Assembly (NCBI RefSeq): GCF_014202215.1
Contig: NZ_JACHGB010000001.1
Coordinates: 654,847-718,846 of the forward strand
Direction: 5' to 3'
Length of the DNA: 64,000 nt
DNA from: Quisquiliibacterium transsilvanicum
Lineage (GTDB): Bacteria > Pseudomonadota > Gammaproteobacteria > Burkholderiales > Burkholderiaceae_E
The notes under the pieces were generated by a model. It ran no database searches. It had not been told where the DNA came from and saw only the letters and a program-made list of their open reading frames with translations. The position numbers were made by a program, and so were the translations under genes. Below are positions 9,760-19,448 of the stretch, one piece after another (the first letter of the stretch is position 1; every line of letters starts with the position of its first letter).

Positions 9760-10374
9760 ATGGCCAAACGACACCCCACCCCGCGCAGCCGCGCGACGAC
9801 CCGATGGAGGGAGCGGCATGCGCCGATCGCCCTTGCCCTGGTCGCCGGCATCCTGATGATGGCGCAGGCGGCGGGCGCTTCGGCGCAGGCGTCCGAGCAT
9901 CCGCGCCGCGCGCCCGGGCTGTGGGAGGTGCGCAGCGCGGGCGCACACGCATCCGGCCTGCCGCCCACCCGCTTCTGTGTGGGCGAGGACACCGACAACG
10001 AGAGTTCGCAGCTCGACCGCAGCGTCGGCAAGCGCGGCGCCTGCACGCTCGGCCCGTTCCGCCGCGCGGGCAGCTCCTGGGTGGCGGAGTCGGTCTGCCG
10101 CCAGGGGCGGACTTCCGTCACGAGCCGGTCGGTCGCATCCGGCGACTTCGAATCCGCCTACCGGATCGACACCGTCGTCCAGTACGATCCTCCGCTGGGC
10201 GGCGTGCGCCGCGACGACAAGGATGCGGTGGTCGCAAGCCGGCTCGGCGCCTGCGAGCCGGGCCAGAAGCCCGGAGACATGGTCATGCCCGGCATGGGCA
10301 CCCTGAACATGTTCGACGGGAGCTTCCGCGCCGAGCCGCCACAGCGGTCCAGAAGCAGGCGCAGCGAGCCATGA
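9760..10374 (+). CDS. Exported DUF3617-family protein
   Basis: 204-residue protein with a basic N-terminus and a hydrophobic segment ([19 protein letters not shown], about residues 24-44) ending in ASAQA, a good signal peptidase I site. The mature part begins [12 protein letters not shown] and has paired cysteines ([28 protein letters not shown]), the pattern of DUF3617 proteins of proteobacteria. Function unknown; probably periplasmic. It starts 26 bases after the lipoprotein gene and ends 58 bases before acnA, so it probably belongs to the mdh-prpBC-acnA transcript. The C-terminus is basic and low-complexity. Confidence 0.75.
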   Translation: MAKRHPTPRSRATTRWRERHAPIALALVAGILMMAQAAGASAQASEHPRRAPGLWEVRSAGAHASGLPPTRFCVGEDTDNESSQLDRSVGKRGACTLGPFRRAGSSWVAESVCRQGRTSVTSRSVASGDFESAYRIDTVVQYDPPLGGVRRDDKDAVVASRLGACEPGQKPGDMVMPGMGTLNMFDGSFRAEPPQRSRSRRSEP

Positions 10375-10432
10375 TGCAGCCGCAGGAACGTTCCCAGCCC
10401 CGTCCCCCAAGACTTTTCCCCAGAGGCCCTCA

Positions 10433-13141
<2,709 letters not shown>

Positions 13142-13156
13142 CGCGGCACAGGCCGC

Positions 13157-13182
13157 CGCCGCACGGTCAGGCCCGTGCGGCG
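13157..13182 (+). terminator. 10-bp hairpin after acnA
   Basis: CGCCGCACGG and CCGTGCGGCG form a perfect 10-bp stem with a 6-base loop (13167-13172), 15 bases after the acnA stop. There is no U-tract, so alone it is more likely a 3'-end stabiliser or pause site than a complete intrinsic terminator. Confidence 0.5.
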
Positions 13183-13194
13183 TGCCGACCCGGC

Positions 13195-13241
13195 GGGGGC
13201 GGCGCGGGGGTGGGCTTCGGCCCGCCTTCCGCGCCGCCCCC
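13195..13241 (+). terminator. Long UUCG-capped hairpin after acnA
   Basis: An outer perfect 13-bp stem (13195-13207 with 13229-13241), a small internal loop and an inner 7-bp stem (13209-13215 with 13220-13226, one G-U pair) closed by a C(UUCG)G tetraloop at 13216-13219. It is followed by TGCCGTTTGAG. The very stable stem with a short T run suggests the 3' end of the mdh-prpBC-acnA transcript. The T run is weak, so efficiency is uncertain. Confidence 0.6.
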
Positions 13242-13437
13242 TGCCGTTTGAGCGGGCCCCTGCGGCGCCTCCGCCATTCGAACCGGCCGCTGCGCCGCCC
13301 GCCGGGCGGCGCCACAGCCGCCCGCCCAGCGATGCGCGCGCGCAGTCTTTCGGATTAAACTCCGACGAGACTTTCCCACCCGCCGACCCTCCGCCCCGAC
13401 CTTGCTGCGCCCAGCCGATCACCCGCCCGCCGCCGCG

Positions 13438-15687
13438 ATGGGCGCCCTGCCCCGGGCGCTGATCGTAGCCGCGGTGGCTTTCATGTCGTGCCTGCTGGCC
13501 GGAATCCTCAGCCTGGGCAACCCCGCGGGGCTGGTGATCTGGCCCGGCGCAGCGGTGGCAATGGCAGCCGGCTGGCGTTTTGGCATGCGCTGGACGCTCC
13601 CGGCCGCGCTGGGCGCCGCCGCCTGGGCGGTCTTTCACCAGGCGAGCGCCCCCTTGGCGATCGCCGCCTTCGCCGCCTCCTGTGCCGGCCCCGCACTCGC
13701 AATTCACGCGATCCGCCGACTGGCCGCCTGGAAGCCCGCCGATCATCGGCTGGAGGCGGTGTTCCGCTTCGTCGTCGCCGTCGCGTTTCTGGCCGCACCG
13801 ATCGATGCGCTGCTGGCCGCCGCGGGCGCGAGCATCGCCAACGTGCTGCCGGGGACCGGCGGCGCGGGCTACTTCGCCGGCTGGTGGCTGATCGATGCCC
13901 TCGGCATGATGCTGCTCACGCCGGCGTTCCTCGCCTGCTGCGAGGGCGGCGTGGCCGAACCCGAGCCTGGCGCTGCCGACTCCCTGCACGTCGACTCCGG
14001 CGCCCTGCTGCTGACCCTGGGCGTGGCCGCCGCCAGCCTGGCGCTGCACCACTTCGGTTCCGCCCCCCACGGGTCCGCCCTGCTCTTCTTCTGGTTCCCG
14101 ATCGTCGCCTGGACCGCGGTGCGCCTGGGCGAGCGAGCCACGGCGCTGACCCTGCTCGTCACCGCGCTGCCCTTGCTGGTGGTGCGCACGCTGCAGGGGC
14201 AGGCGGGCGGCACGGAACTGCCGCTCGAGGGTTCGCTGCTCGTTCTCTGCGCCACGCTGGTGGGGCTGCTGATGCAGGCCGTCGCCGCGGACCGCCGCTT
14301 CGCGCTCGCAAGGGTTGCGGAGCAGGCCCGCCAGGACCTCACCACCGGCCTGCTCAACGACCGCGGCCTGCTGGCCGAGCTCGGCACCTGCCTGGTCGCG
14401 GCGGACCGGCCCAACTACGGGCTGGTGGGCGTGCACATCGGCAACTTCGACACCATCCACGACCTGTGCGGCCCGATCCAGGCGCTCCAGCTGGAGCAGA
14501 GCGCCGCCATGCTGCTCAGCCGGCAGCCCGGCGGCGTACGGGCCGCCCGGCTCTCCTCCGGCCGTTTCGCGCTGCTGGTGCCCGCGGACACCGTCGCGCA
14601 GGTGCGCAGCCTGGCGCGCGAGATCTACTCCCAGCTTAATGGCCAGGTCTACAAGGCGGACCATGGCAGCATCAGGCTGCAGGCCAGCGTAGGCGGGCTG
14701 CTGCTCGACCGGCAGGTGCTGATCGACGCGGAGGACTGCCTGCTGTCGCTCTCGGACGCGATGGCGATCGCCGCCAGCGTGCGCGACCCGCAGCTCTTCG
14801 TCGAGCCGCTCTCGCAGACGATGATCGACGCGCGCCGTGCCCATCAGGGCAAGATCGAGCACATCCGCTCGGCGATCCGCGAGCAGCGCCTCGAGGTGCA
14901 TGCGCAACCCATCGTCGACCCCGAAGCGCCGCTGGGCATGCTCTCCTTCGAGATCCTGACCCGGCTGCGCAATCTCGACGGCGCGATGATCCGGCCGCCG
15001 GAATTCCTGCCGCTCGCGGTCCAGGCCCAGATGACCGTGGAACTCGATCGCGGGGTGATCCAGAAGGTGTTCGCCTGGCTGGCAGCGCATCCGGTGGAAC
15101 TGGCCCGCACCCACAAATGCTCGATCAACCTCTCCGGCCTGACCATGAGCGACGGCTCCGTTCCCGCCTTCATCCGCGAGCAGCGCGCCCTGCATGCGAT
15201 CCCCGCCGAAAAGATCGTCTTCGAGATCACCGAGAGCGAGGCGATCCGCAATCCGGGAGCGGCGTCGCGGCTGGTCGACGACCTCAAGGCCGACGGCTTC
15301 GGGATCGCACTGGACGACTTCGGCACGGGACTTGCCACCTTCGAGTACCTGAAGCGTTTCCCGATCGACTACCTGAAGATCGACGGCTCCTTCATCCGCA
15401 ACCTCATCAGCAACCCGATCGACGAGGAGATCGTCCTGTCGACGGTTCGGGTGGCGCGCAGGCTCAAGGTCCGGCCGATCGCCGAGCACGTCCACAACCA
15501 GGAAATCTACGACCGGCTGCGAACGCTCGGCGTCGAGTACGTCCAGGGCGAGCTGATCGGCACGCCGGTGCCGCTGGAGACGCTGTTCCAGGCCGAGCGG
15601 ATGTGGACATCCTCCGGCCCGGACACCCGCTCCGCCCCTGCCGCGAGCGCCTGGCCGGCGCCGGACCAGCAGCTGACCAGCAGCTGA
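13438..15687 (+). CDS. MASE1-GGDEF(degenerate)-EAL c-di-GMP protein
   Basis: Membrane signalling protein of about 749 residues. Residues 1-285 contain about eight hydrophobic segments resembling a MASE1-type sensor. Residues about 300-460 are GGDEF-like but the signature is replaced by SSGRF in RLSSGRFALLVPAD, so diguanylate cyclase activity is unlikely. Residues about 475-720 are an EAL domain with the signature as EIL (SFEILTRLR), and the asparagine in SINLSG, EITES, DDFGTG, the lysine in YLKIDGSFI, AEHV and QGELIG, so the metal and catalytic set looks largely intact. It is therefore a likely c-di-GMP phosphodiesterase whose dead GGDEF may bind GTP. The ATG at 13438 is preferred over a TTG 12 codons earlier. 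Confidence 0.85.
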   Translation: MGALPRALIVAAVAFMSCLLAGILSLGNPAGLVIWPGAAVAMAAGWRFGMRWTLPAALGAAAWAVFHQASAPLAIAAFAASCAGPALAIHAIRRLAAWKPADHRLEAVFRFVVAVAFLAAPIDALLAAAGASIANVLPGTGGAGYFAGWWLIDALGMMLLTPAFLACCEGGVAEPEPGAADSLHVDSGALLLTLGVAAASLALHHFGSAPHGSALLFFWFPIVAWTAVRLGERATALTLLVTALPLLVVRTLQGQAGGTELPLEGSLLVLCATLVGLLMQAVAADRRFALARVAEQARQDLTTGLLNDRGLLAELGTCLVAADRPNYGLVGVHIGNFDTIHDLCGPIQALQLEQSAAMLLSRQPGGVRAARLSSGRFALLVPADTVAQVRSLAREIYSQLNGQVYKADHGSIRLQASVGGLLLDRQVLIDAEDCLLSLSDAMAIAASVRDPQLFVEPLSQTMIDARRAHQGKIEHIRSAIREQRLEVHAQPIVDPEAPLGMLSFEILTRLRNLDGAMIRPPEFLPLAVQAQMTVELDRGVIQKVFAWLAAHPVELARTHKCSINLSGLTMSDGSVPAFIREQRALHAIPAEKIVFEITESEAIRNPGAASRLVDDLKADGFGIALDDFGTGLATFEYLKRFPIDYLKIDGSFIRNLISNPIDEEIVLSTVRVARRLKVRPIAEHVHNQEIYDRLRTLGVEYVQGELIGTPVPLETLFQAERMWTSSGPDTRSAPAASAWPAPDQQLTSS

Positions 15688-15700
15688 CCGGCGTCTGAGG

Positions 15701-15739
15701 AGCGCCTGGCCTGCATCGTGCGGGGCCTGAGCAGGCGCT
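15701..15739. terminator. Hairpin between convergent genes
   Basis: AGCGCCTG (15701-15708) and CAGGCGCT (15732-15739) form an 8-bp stem around a 23-base loop between the 3' ends of the EAL gene and the DUF3047 gene. No clear T run on either side; a weak bidirectional terminator at best. Confidence 0.35.
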
Positions 15740-15752
15740 GACCCGGGCCCGA

Positions 15753-16610
15753 TCAGCGCAGCAGCAGGTCTCCGAAGCGCGTGCGCAGGCTTGCGCCACC
15801 CTGGTCGGTGTCCGCAGCCACCGCGATGGCGCGCAAGCGCGGCAGTCCGGGCCCGTGCTCGTCTCCGAAGGCGCGCCGGAAATCGGCAGCCAGGTCACGC
15901 TCCTCGTCCCACCAGACCCCCGTGCGCACGCTCGAGCGCGCCACGATCATCCTGACCCTGGAGGTGTAGGGCGAGTCGATCAGGGTTCCAGCCGGCGCCC
16001 TGGGGTCGAGCAGGTAGCACAGAGTGGCGGCGGGCAGGTCCTCGCCGTGCAGCGCGCGGGCAGCGCCCAGCAGCAGGCGCTGGCCAAGCGGCACCCGGTC
16101 GAGCGGGTAGTCGAACATCAGGTAGACCCGGGCGGCGTAGTCGTCACCGGCCTTGCCGCCAAAGCGCTCGCGGGAGGCCGGGCCATCGGTCTTCCAGCGC
16201 CAACGCAGGAAACGCGCCCGCGCCGCGCCCCCGTCCAGGGGATGCAGGAGGCTCGAGCCGGATGCGCTGGAGCGGATCTCGAGCACGGTGACCCCCGCGT
16301 CCTCGACCAGCGCATGCGCGTTCGGCGGAATGCCGCGCAGCGCCTGCGCGGACCAGGGCGCCGGCGGGCTGTCGCCCGGGTGCTGGCTGGAGAAGAGCGC
16401 CGGAACGGACGCGGGAATGGACCCGGGCGACGCGCTGGTGCCGGTGCGGGCGCTGGCGCTGGCGCTGGCGCTGGCGCTGGTGCTGGTGCTGGTGCTGGTG
16501 TCGGTCGCCAGGGCAAGGGCCGGCGGCATCGCCAGAGTCAGCGCGGCAGCGTGCACGCCGCGCCCGAGCAGGGCCCTGCGCGCCGGCCAGTGCCCCTCAG
16601 GCCTGCGCAT
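15753..16610 (-). CDS. Exported DUF3047-family protein with Ser/Ala-Ser/Thr linker
   Basis: About 285 residues. A basic, RR-containing N-terminus and hydrophobic stretch (GVHAAALTLAMPPALALA) form a signal peptide. A low-complexity linker of alternating Ser-Thr and Ser-Ala (residues about 37-56, from a 6-base tandem repeat) follows. The C-terminal 200 residues match DUF3047: LRWRWKTDG, GDDYAARVYLMFDYPL, TLCYLLD and DEERDLAADFRRAFGDE. Function unknown; exported or periplasmic. Its start overlaps the end of the upstream glycosyltransferase gene by 14 bases, so it is translationally coupled to the cluster running from 19406 down. GTG at 16613 is an alternative start. Confidence 0.8.
   Translation of the reverse strand: MRRPEGHWPARRALLGRGVHAAALTLAMPPALALATDTSTSTSTSASASASASARTGTSASPGSIPASVPALFSSQHPGDSPPAPWSAQALRGIPPNAHALVEDAGVTVLEIRSSASGSSLLHPLDGGAARARFLRWRWKTDGPASRERFGGKAGDDYAARVYLMFDYPLDRVPLGQRLLLGAARALHGEDLPAATLCYLLDPRAPAGTLIDSPYTSRVRMIVARSSVRTGVWWDEERDLAADFRRAFGDEHGPGLPRLRAIAVAADTDQGGASLRTRFGDLLLR
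16452..16499. repeat. 6-base tandem repeat, 8 copies
   Basis: Four copies of GCTGGC followed by four of GCTGGT. On the minus strand they encode (Ser-Ala) and (Ser-Thr) dipeptides in the linker after the signal peptide of the DUF3047 protein. Copy-number change would alter linker length without a frameshift. Confidence 0.95.
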
Positions 16611-17400
16611 CACACGCTCCCCGCCATCGCAGCCAGTCCTCGTGGCGGTCCACGTCCCATAGCGTGCGAAGTTCAGTCCAACGGATGCCCGCCGCGCGCA
16701 GCCGCGCCCGGGTCTGCTCCATCACTTCCGCGCCGCCCCAGGCGAGCCCCTGGAACAGCGCCGGGCATTCGCGCGCCAGCCCGACCAGGACATAGCCGCC
16801 GTCCTCGGCGGGTGCGAACACCGCGTCGTTCCGGCGCAGCGCGGCCAGCGCCTCGAGCAGGTCGGCAGCCTGCAACGCCGGGCAGTCGCTGCCCAGGAGC
16901 ACCGGCAGGCGGCCATCCTGTAGCGCGCGCGCGAGCGCCGAATGCATGCGAGCGCCGAGATCCTCTCCCTGCTGGCGGCCCAGGCGCAGTCCGAGGCTGC
17001 GGGCGAGCGCTGCGCACTCGCCGTCGGCATCCTCACCGTCGATGCAGAGCTCCACGCTGCCTGCGCCGAACTCCGGATGGCCGAGCAGCGACGCAGCGAC
17101 CCCGGCGGTGGCGCGCAGCAGCGCGCGGTGCGCCTCGAGCGCAGCCTCGTCGCCGATCGCGGCAGCCAGGCGCGTCTTGACCCGGCCGCGCAGCGGCGCC
17201 CGCGCGAAGACGATCACCGCAGCGGGGCGTGATCCCCTCGCCAGCGGTGCTCCCGGTGCTCCCGGTGCTCCCGGTGCTCCCGGTGCTCCCGGTGCTCCCG
17301 GTGCTCCCGGTGCTCCCGGTGCTCCCGGTGCTCCCGGTGCTCCCGGCGCAGCCGCGTCGTCGCTGCGCGCTGCCGCGCCGCGCTCAGCGGGTGCGGCCAT
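16597..17400 (-). CDS. TIGR04282/DUF2064-type glycosyltransferase with collagen-like N-terminus
   Basis: 267 residues from ATG MAAPAERG. Residues about 18-52 are a Gly-Ala-Pro tract with collagen-like periodicity. The remainder is the nucleotide-sugar-transferase fold of the DUF2064/TIGR04282 family: VIVFARAPLRGRVKTRLAAA, LLGSDCPALQ (metal-binding DxP-type motif), VFAPAEDGGYVLVGLA and LRTLWDVDRHEDW. Family members are often paired with a TIGR04283 glycosyltransferase, as here, in clusters linked to arsenosugar-like or unknown glycan synthesis. The start overlaps the upstream glycosyltransferase's end by 17 bases and the stop overlaps the DUF3047 gene. Substrate unknown. Confidence 0.85.
   Translation of the reverse strand: MAAPAERGAAARSDDAAAPGAPGAPGAPGAPGAPGAPGAPGAPGAPGAPGAPLARGSRPAAVIVFARAPLRGRVKTRLAAAIGDEAALEAHRALLRATAGVAASLLGHPEFGAGSVELCIDGEDADGECAALARSLGLRLGRQQGEDLGARMHSALARALQDGRLPVLLGSDCPALQAADLLEALAALRRNDAVFAPAEDGGYVLVGLARECPALFQGLAWGGAEVMEQTRARLRAAGIRWTELRTLWDVDRHEDWLRWRGACDAQA
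17246..17344. repeat. 9-base tandem repeat, 11 identical copies
   Basis: Eleven perfect copies of GGTGCTCCC (99 bases). On the minus strand they encode 11 Gly-Ala-Pro triplets in the N-terminal extension of the DUF2064 glycosyltransferase. Perfect identity suggests recent or ongoing slipped-strand expansion. Because the unit is three codons, changes keep the frame. Confidence 0.97.
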
Positions 17401-18130
17401 AGTAGAGCTGGTGCAGCGTCGCGGGCGAGGCACCGAAAAAGTACATCGCACGGAGCAGCCACATCTGCGCAATGGTGCGCAGCACGCCGCGCTTCTCCCA
17501 GCGCCGTGCCGACACCAGCACGTGGCAGCGCAGCGCGGCCGGCCTGCCCTCCGTCGCGCGCAGGCGCCGGGAGAGCTCGATGTCCTCCATCAGCGGAAGC
17601 GGCGCGTAGCCTGCGCAGCGCGCCCATGCCTCGCGCGTGACGAAGATCGCCTGGTCGCCGGTGCAGATGCCGGTGACGCGCGAGCGGAGGTTCATCATCC
17701 CCCCCACCAGGCGCAGCAGCGGACGCGCGCTGCGCAGGCGCACGTCGAAGCGCCCCCAGCGGGCGCCCGAGGCCAGTGCGGCCTGCATCTGCGTACGCCA
17801 GCCGGCCGGCAGGACCGTGTCCGCGTGCACGAAGATCAGCACGCCTGCGCCGGGCTCGGCGGCTGCGCCCGCGTTCATCTGGCTGGCGCGGCCCCGTTCC
17901 GCGCGCAGCACCCGCGCGCCGGCCTGGGCCGCGATCCGGGGGCTTGCATCCGAGCTGCCGCCATCGACCACCACCACGCGCGCGCCCTCGGCGAGCAGCG
18001 GAGCGAGGCAGGCGGCGATGGCGGCTTCCTCGTCGAGCGCAGGGACGACCGCGACCACGTCGCTCGACCGGAGCGAGGGAACAGCATGCTGCCTGGGGTC
18101 AGCCTCGACCGCGGACGCGAAGTCGTTCAT
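17384..18130 (-). CDS. TIGR04283-type family 2 glycosyltransferase
   Basis: 248-residue GT-A glycosyltransferase. VVAVVPALDEEAAIAACLAP is the N-terminal nucleotide-binding strand, VVVVDGGSSDAS the GT2 DGGSSD motif, GRASQMNAGAAA the TIGR04283 signature, FVHADTVLPAGW the DxD-like site, and GDQAIFVTREAW and LMEDIELSRRL the acceptor-side motifs. The ATG at 18130 has GGAG 5 bases upstream. It is followed by the DUF2064 partner with overlap, and preceded 31 bases away by a FAD oxidoreductase. The RRWEKRGVLRTI C-terminal helix is typical. The sugar and acceptor are unknown. Confidence 0.88.
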   Translation of the reverse strand: MNDFASAVEADPRQHAVPSLRSSDVVAVVPALDEEAAIAACLAPLLAEGARVVVVDGGSSDASPRIAAQAGARVLRAERGRASQMNAGAAAEPGAGVLIFVHADTVLPAGWRTQMQAALASGARWGRFDVRLRSARPLLRLVGGMMNLRSRVTGICTGDQAIFVTREAWARCAGYAPLPLMEDIELSRRLRATEGRPAALRCHVLVSARRWEKRGVLRTIAQMWLLRAMYFFGASPATLHQLYYGRTR

Positions 18131-18161
18131 GCCATCTCCGACGATGCCTGGGCCGCCATCA

Positions 18162-19406
18162 TCACACCTGCGCGTGCCCAGTGGGAAAGCGCGCCATGAA
18201 GCGCCGGTCGATGCCGTCCTTCCAGCGCCAGGCCCAGTCGCCCGCGAAGCCCAGCGGGCCCCAGGCGCCGATGGCGCTGCCGTCGCATCGGTTGAGGAGC
18301 GCCAGGGTCCAGCGGCGTGGAACATAGCGCTGCAGCGGCGCTTGACCAGGGCCGGTGTCCGCCGCATCCCCCGCGCCGGCGGACGCCACGGCTCCGCCGG
18401 AAGAACCCGATTCCAGGGCCCGCGCCAGGTTGGCGGCCAGCACCGGGCCCTGGCGCAGCGCATGCACCCCCGAGCGCGGCATGGTGCGGTCGACGAAGCC
18501 CGCGCAGTCGCCGGCCGCGAAGACCGAGGAATGCGAGGTGGAACGCAGGTCGGAGCGCACCGCGAGTCCGCCGTGCGGCGCCAGTGCCACCGCGTCCCGC
18601 TGCGCGGCGCGAACCAGCCAGTCCGCGCTGCGCGCCCCGGTGGCGACGACGACGAGGTCCGCCAGCACCGACGTGCCGTCCTCGAATCGCACCGCACCGG
18701 CACCCGCGCCGCAATAGCGCAGGCCCGAGCGAACCTCCACGCCCCGCGCCGCCAGCGAGCTGAGGGCGATGCGCGCAGCCACCCGGGACATCCCCGGCAG
18801 CAGTTCCCCGCTCGCCGTCGCCAGCGTGACCCGCGAGCCCCGCAGCGCGTTGTCCGTGCCGGCCAGATGGGCGAGCGCGAACGCGATCTCGACGGCCGCA
18901 GCGCCGCCGCCGGCCACCATCAGAGTGCGTGGCCCCGGCCGCGCCGAGCAGGCGCCGCGCCAGGCGTTCCAGCGCTCGACGAATTCGGCGAAGGGCTTGG
19001 CGCCGAACACTGCAAGGCCGCCGCCTGCGCCGACGTCGTCGTCGATGTGTCCGGGATCGTTCTCGGAGCCTACGTTCACCGAAGCCAGGTCGAAACGATG
19101 GCTGCCGCGCTCTCCGATGGCGTGCCCGGAGACGAAGTCGATGTCGACGATCCGGTCGCGGATCCATTCGATGCCGTGCCGGGCGCAGATTTCGGCCAGG
19201 TCGATCGAGCATTCGTCGAAGGAATATTGCCCGGCCAGCCAGCCCGGCATCATCCCGGAGTAGAGCAGCCGCGGCGACGAGGCGACCAGGGCCAGCGAAG
19301 CCCGCCCCTGCACCGCGGCGGCGAGCAGCGGCCCCGCGACGAGGTGCGCATGCCCGCCACCAAGCAGCAGTACGCGCTTCACCGAACCTGCGCCTGTTCC
19401 ATCCAC
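18162..19406 (-). CDS. FAD/NAD(P) oxidoreductase resembling the N-terminal half of SelD fusions
   Basis: 414-residue pyridine-nucleotide-disulfide-type oxidoreductase. VLLLGGGHAHLVAGPLL is the FAD motif with the GGGHAH form, then YSGMMPGWLAGQYSFDE and IDLAEICARHGIEW, as in the domain (TIGR03169-like) fused to selenophosphate synthetase in some bacteria. A second dinucleotide motif is MVAGGGAAAVEIAFALAH, and the FAD pyrophosphate site is VFAAGDCAGF. No SelD domain follows. It heads a tight cluster with two glycosyltransferases and a DUF3047 protein. The start is a GTG; a second GTG eight codons on (VKRVLLLGG) is equally plausible. Its electron acceptor and role are unknown. Confidence 0.82.
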   Translation of the reverse strand: MDGTGAGSVKRVLLLGGGHAHLVAGPLLAAAVQGRASLALVASSPRLLYSGMMPGWLAGQYSFDECSIDLAEICARHGIEWIRDRIVDIDFVSGHAIGERGSHRFDLASVNVGSENDPGHIDDDVGAGGGLAVFGAKPFAEFVERWNAWRGACSARPGPRTLMVAGGGAAAVEIAFALAHLAGTDNALRGSRVTLATASGELLPGMSRVAARIALSSLAARGVEVRSGLRYCGAGAGAVRFEDGTSVLADLVVVATGARSADWLVRAAQRDAVALAPHGGLAVRSDLRSTSHSSVFAAGDCAGFVDRTMPRSGVHALRQGPVLAANLARALESGSSGGAVASAGAGDAADTGPGQAPLQRYVPRRWTLALLNRCDGSAIGAWGPLGFAGDWAWRWKDGIDRRFMARFPTGHAQV

Positions 19407-19448
19407 ATGCTCCTGTCCGGCAGCCGCGCGATCCGCAGCTGCCCGGGT

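Larger units (their letters stand above)
13142..13437 (+). other. Gap of 296 bases after acnA
   Basis: No convincing gene. The first 100 bases hold two strong hairpins (13157-13182 and 13195-13241, entered separately) that probably end the acnA transcript. The rest is very GC-rich up to about 13345, then becomes richer in A/T (TTTCGGATTAAACTCC at about 13349-13364) just before the next gene, where a promoter is likely, although no clear box pair can be named. Confidence 0.6.

Noticed and set aside
17246-17344. Possible CRISPR array
   Set aside because: The 9-base units are contiguous with no spacers and encode Gly-Ala-Pro in frame; no cas genes are nearby.
16946-18199. Plus-strand collagen-like gene through the GAP repeat
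   Set aside because: Outside the repeat it is antisense to two well-supported glycosyltransferases and has no signal peptide or homologous domain.
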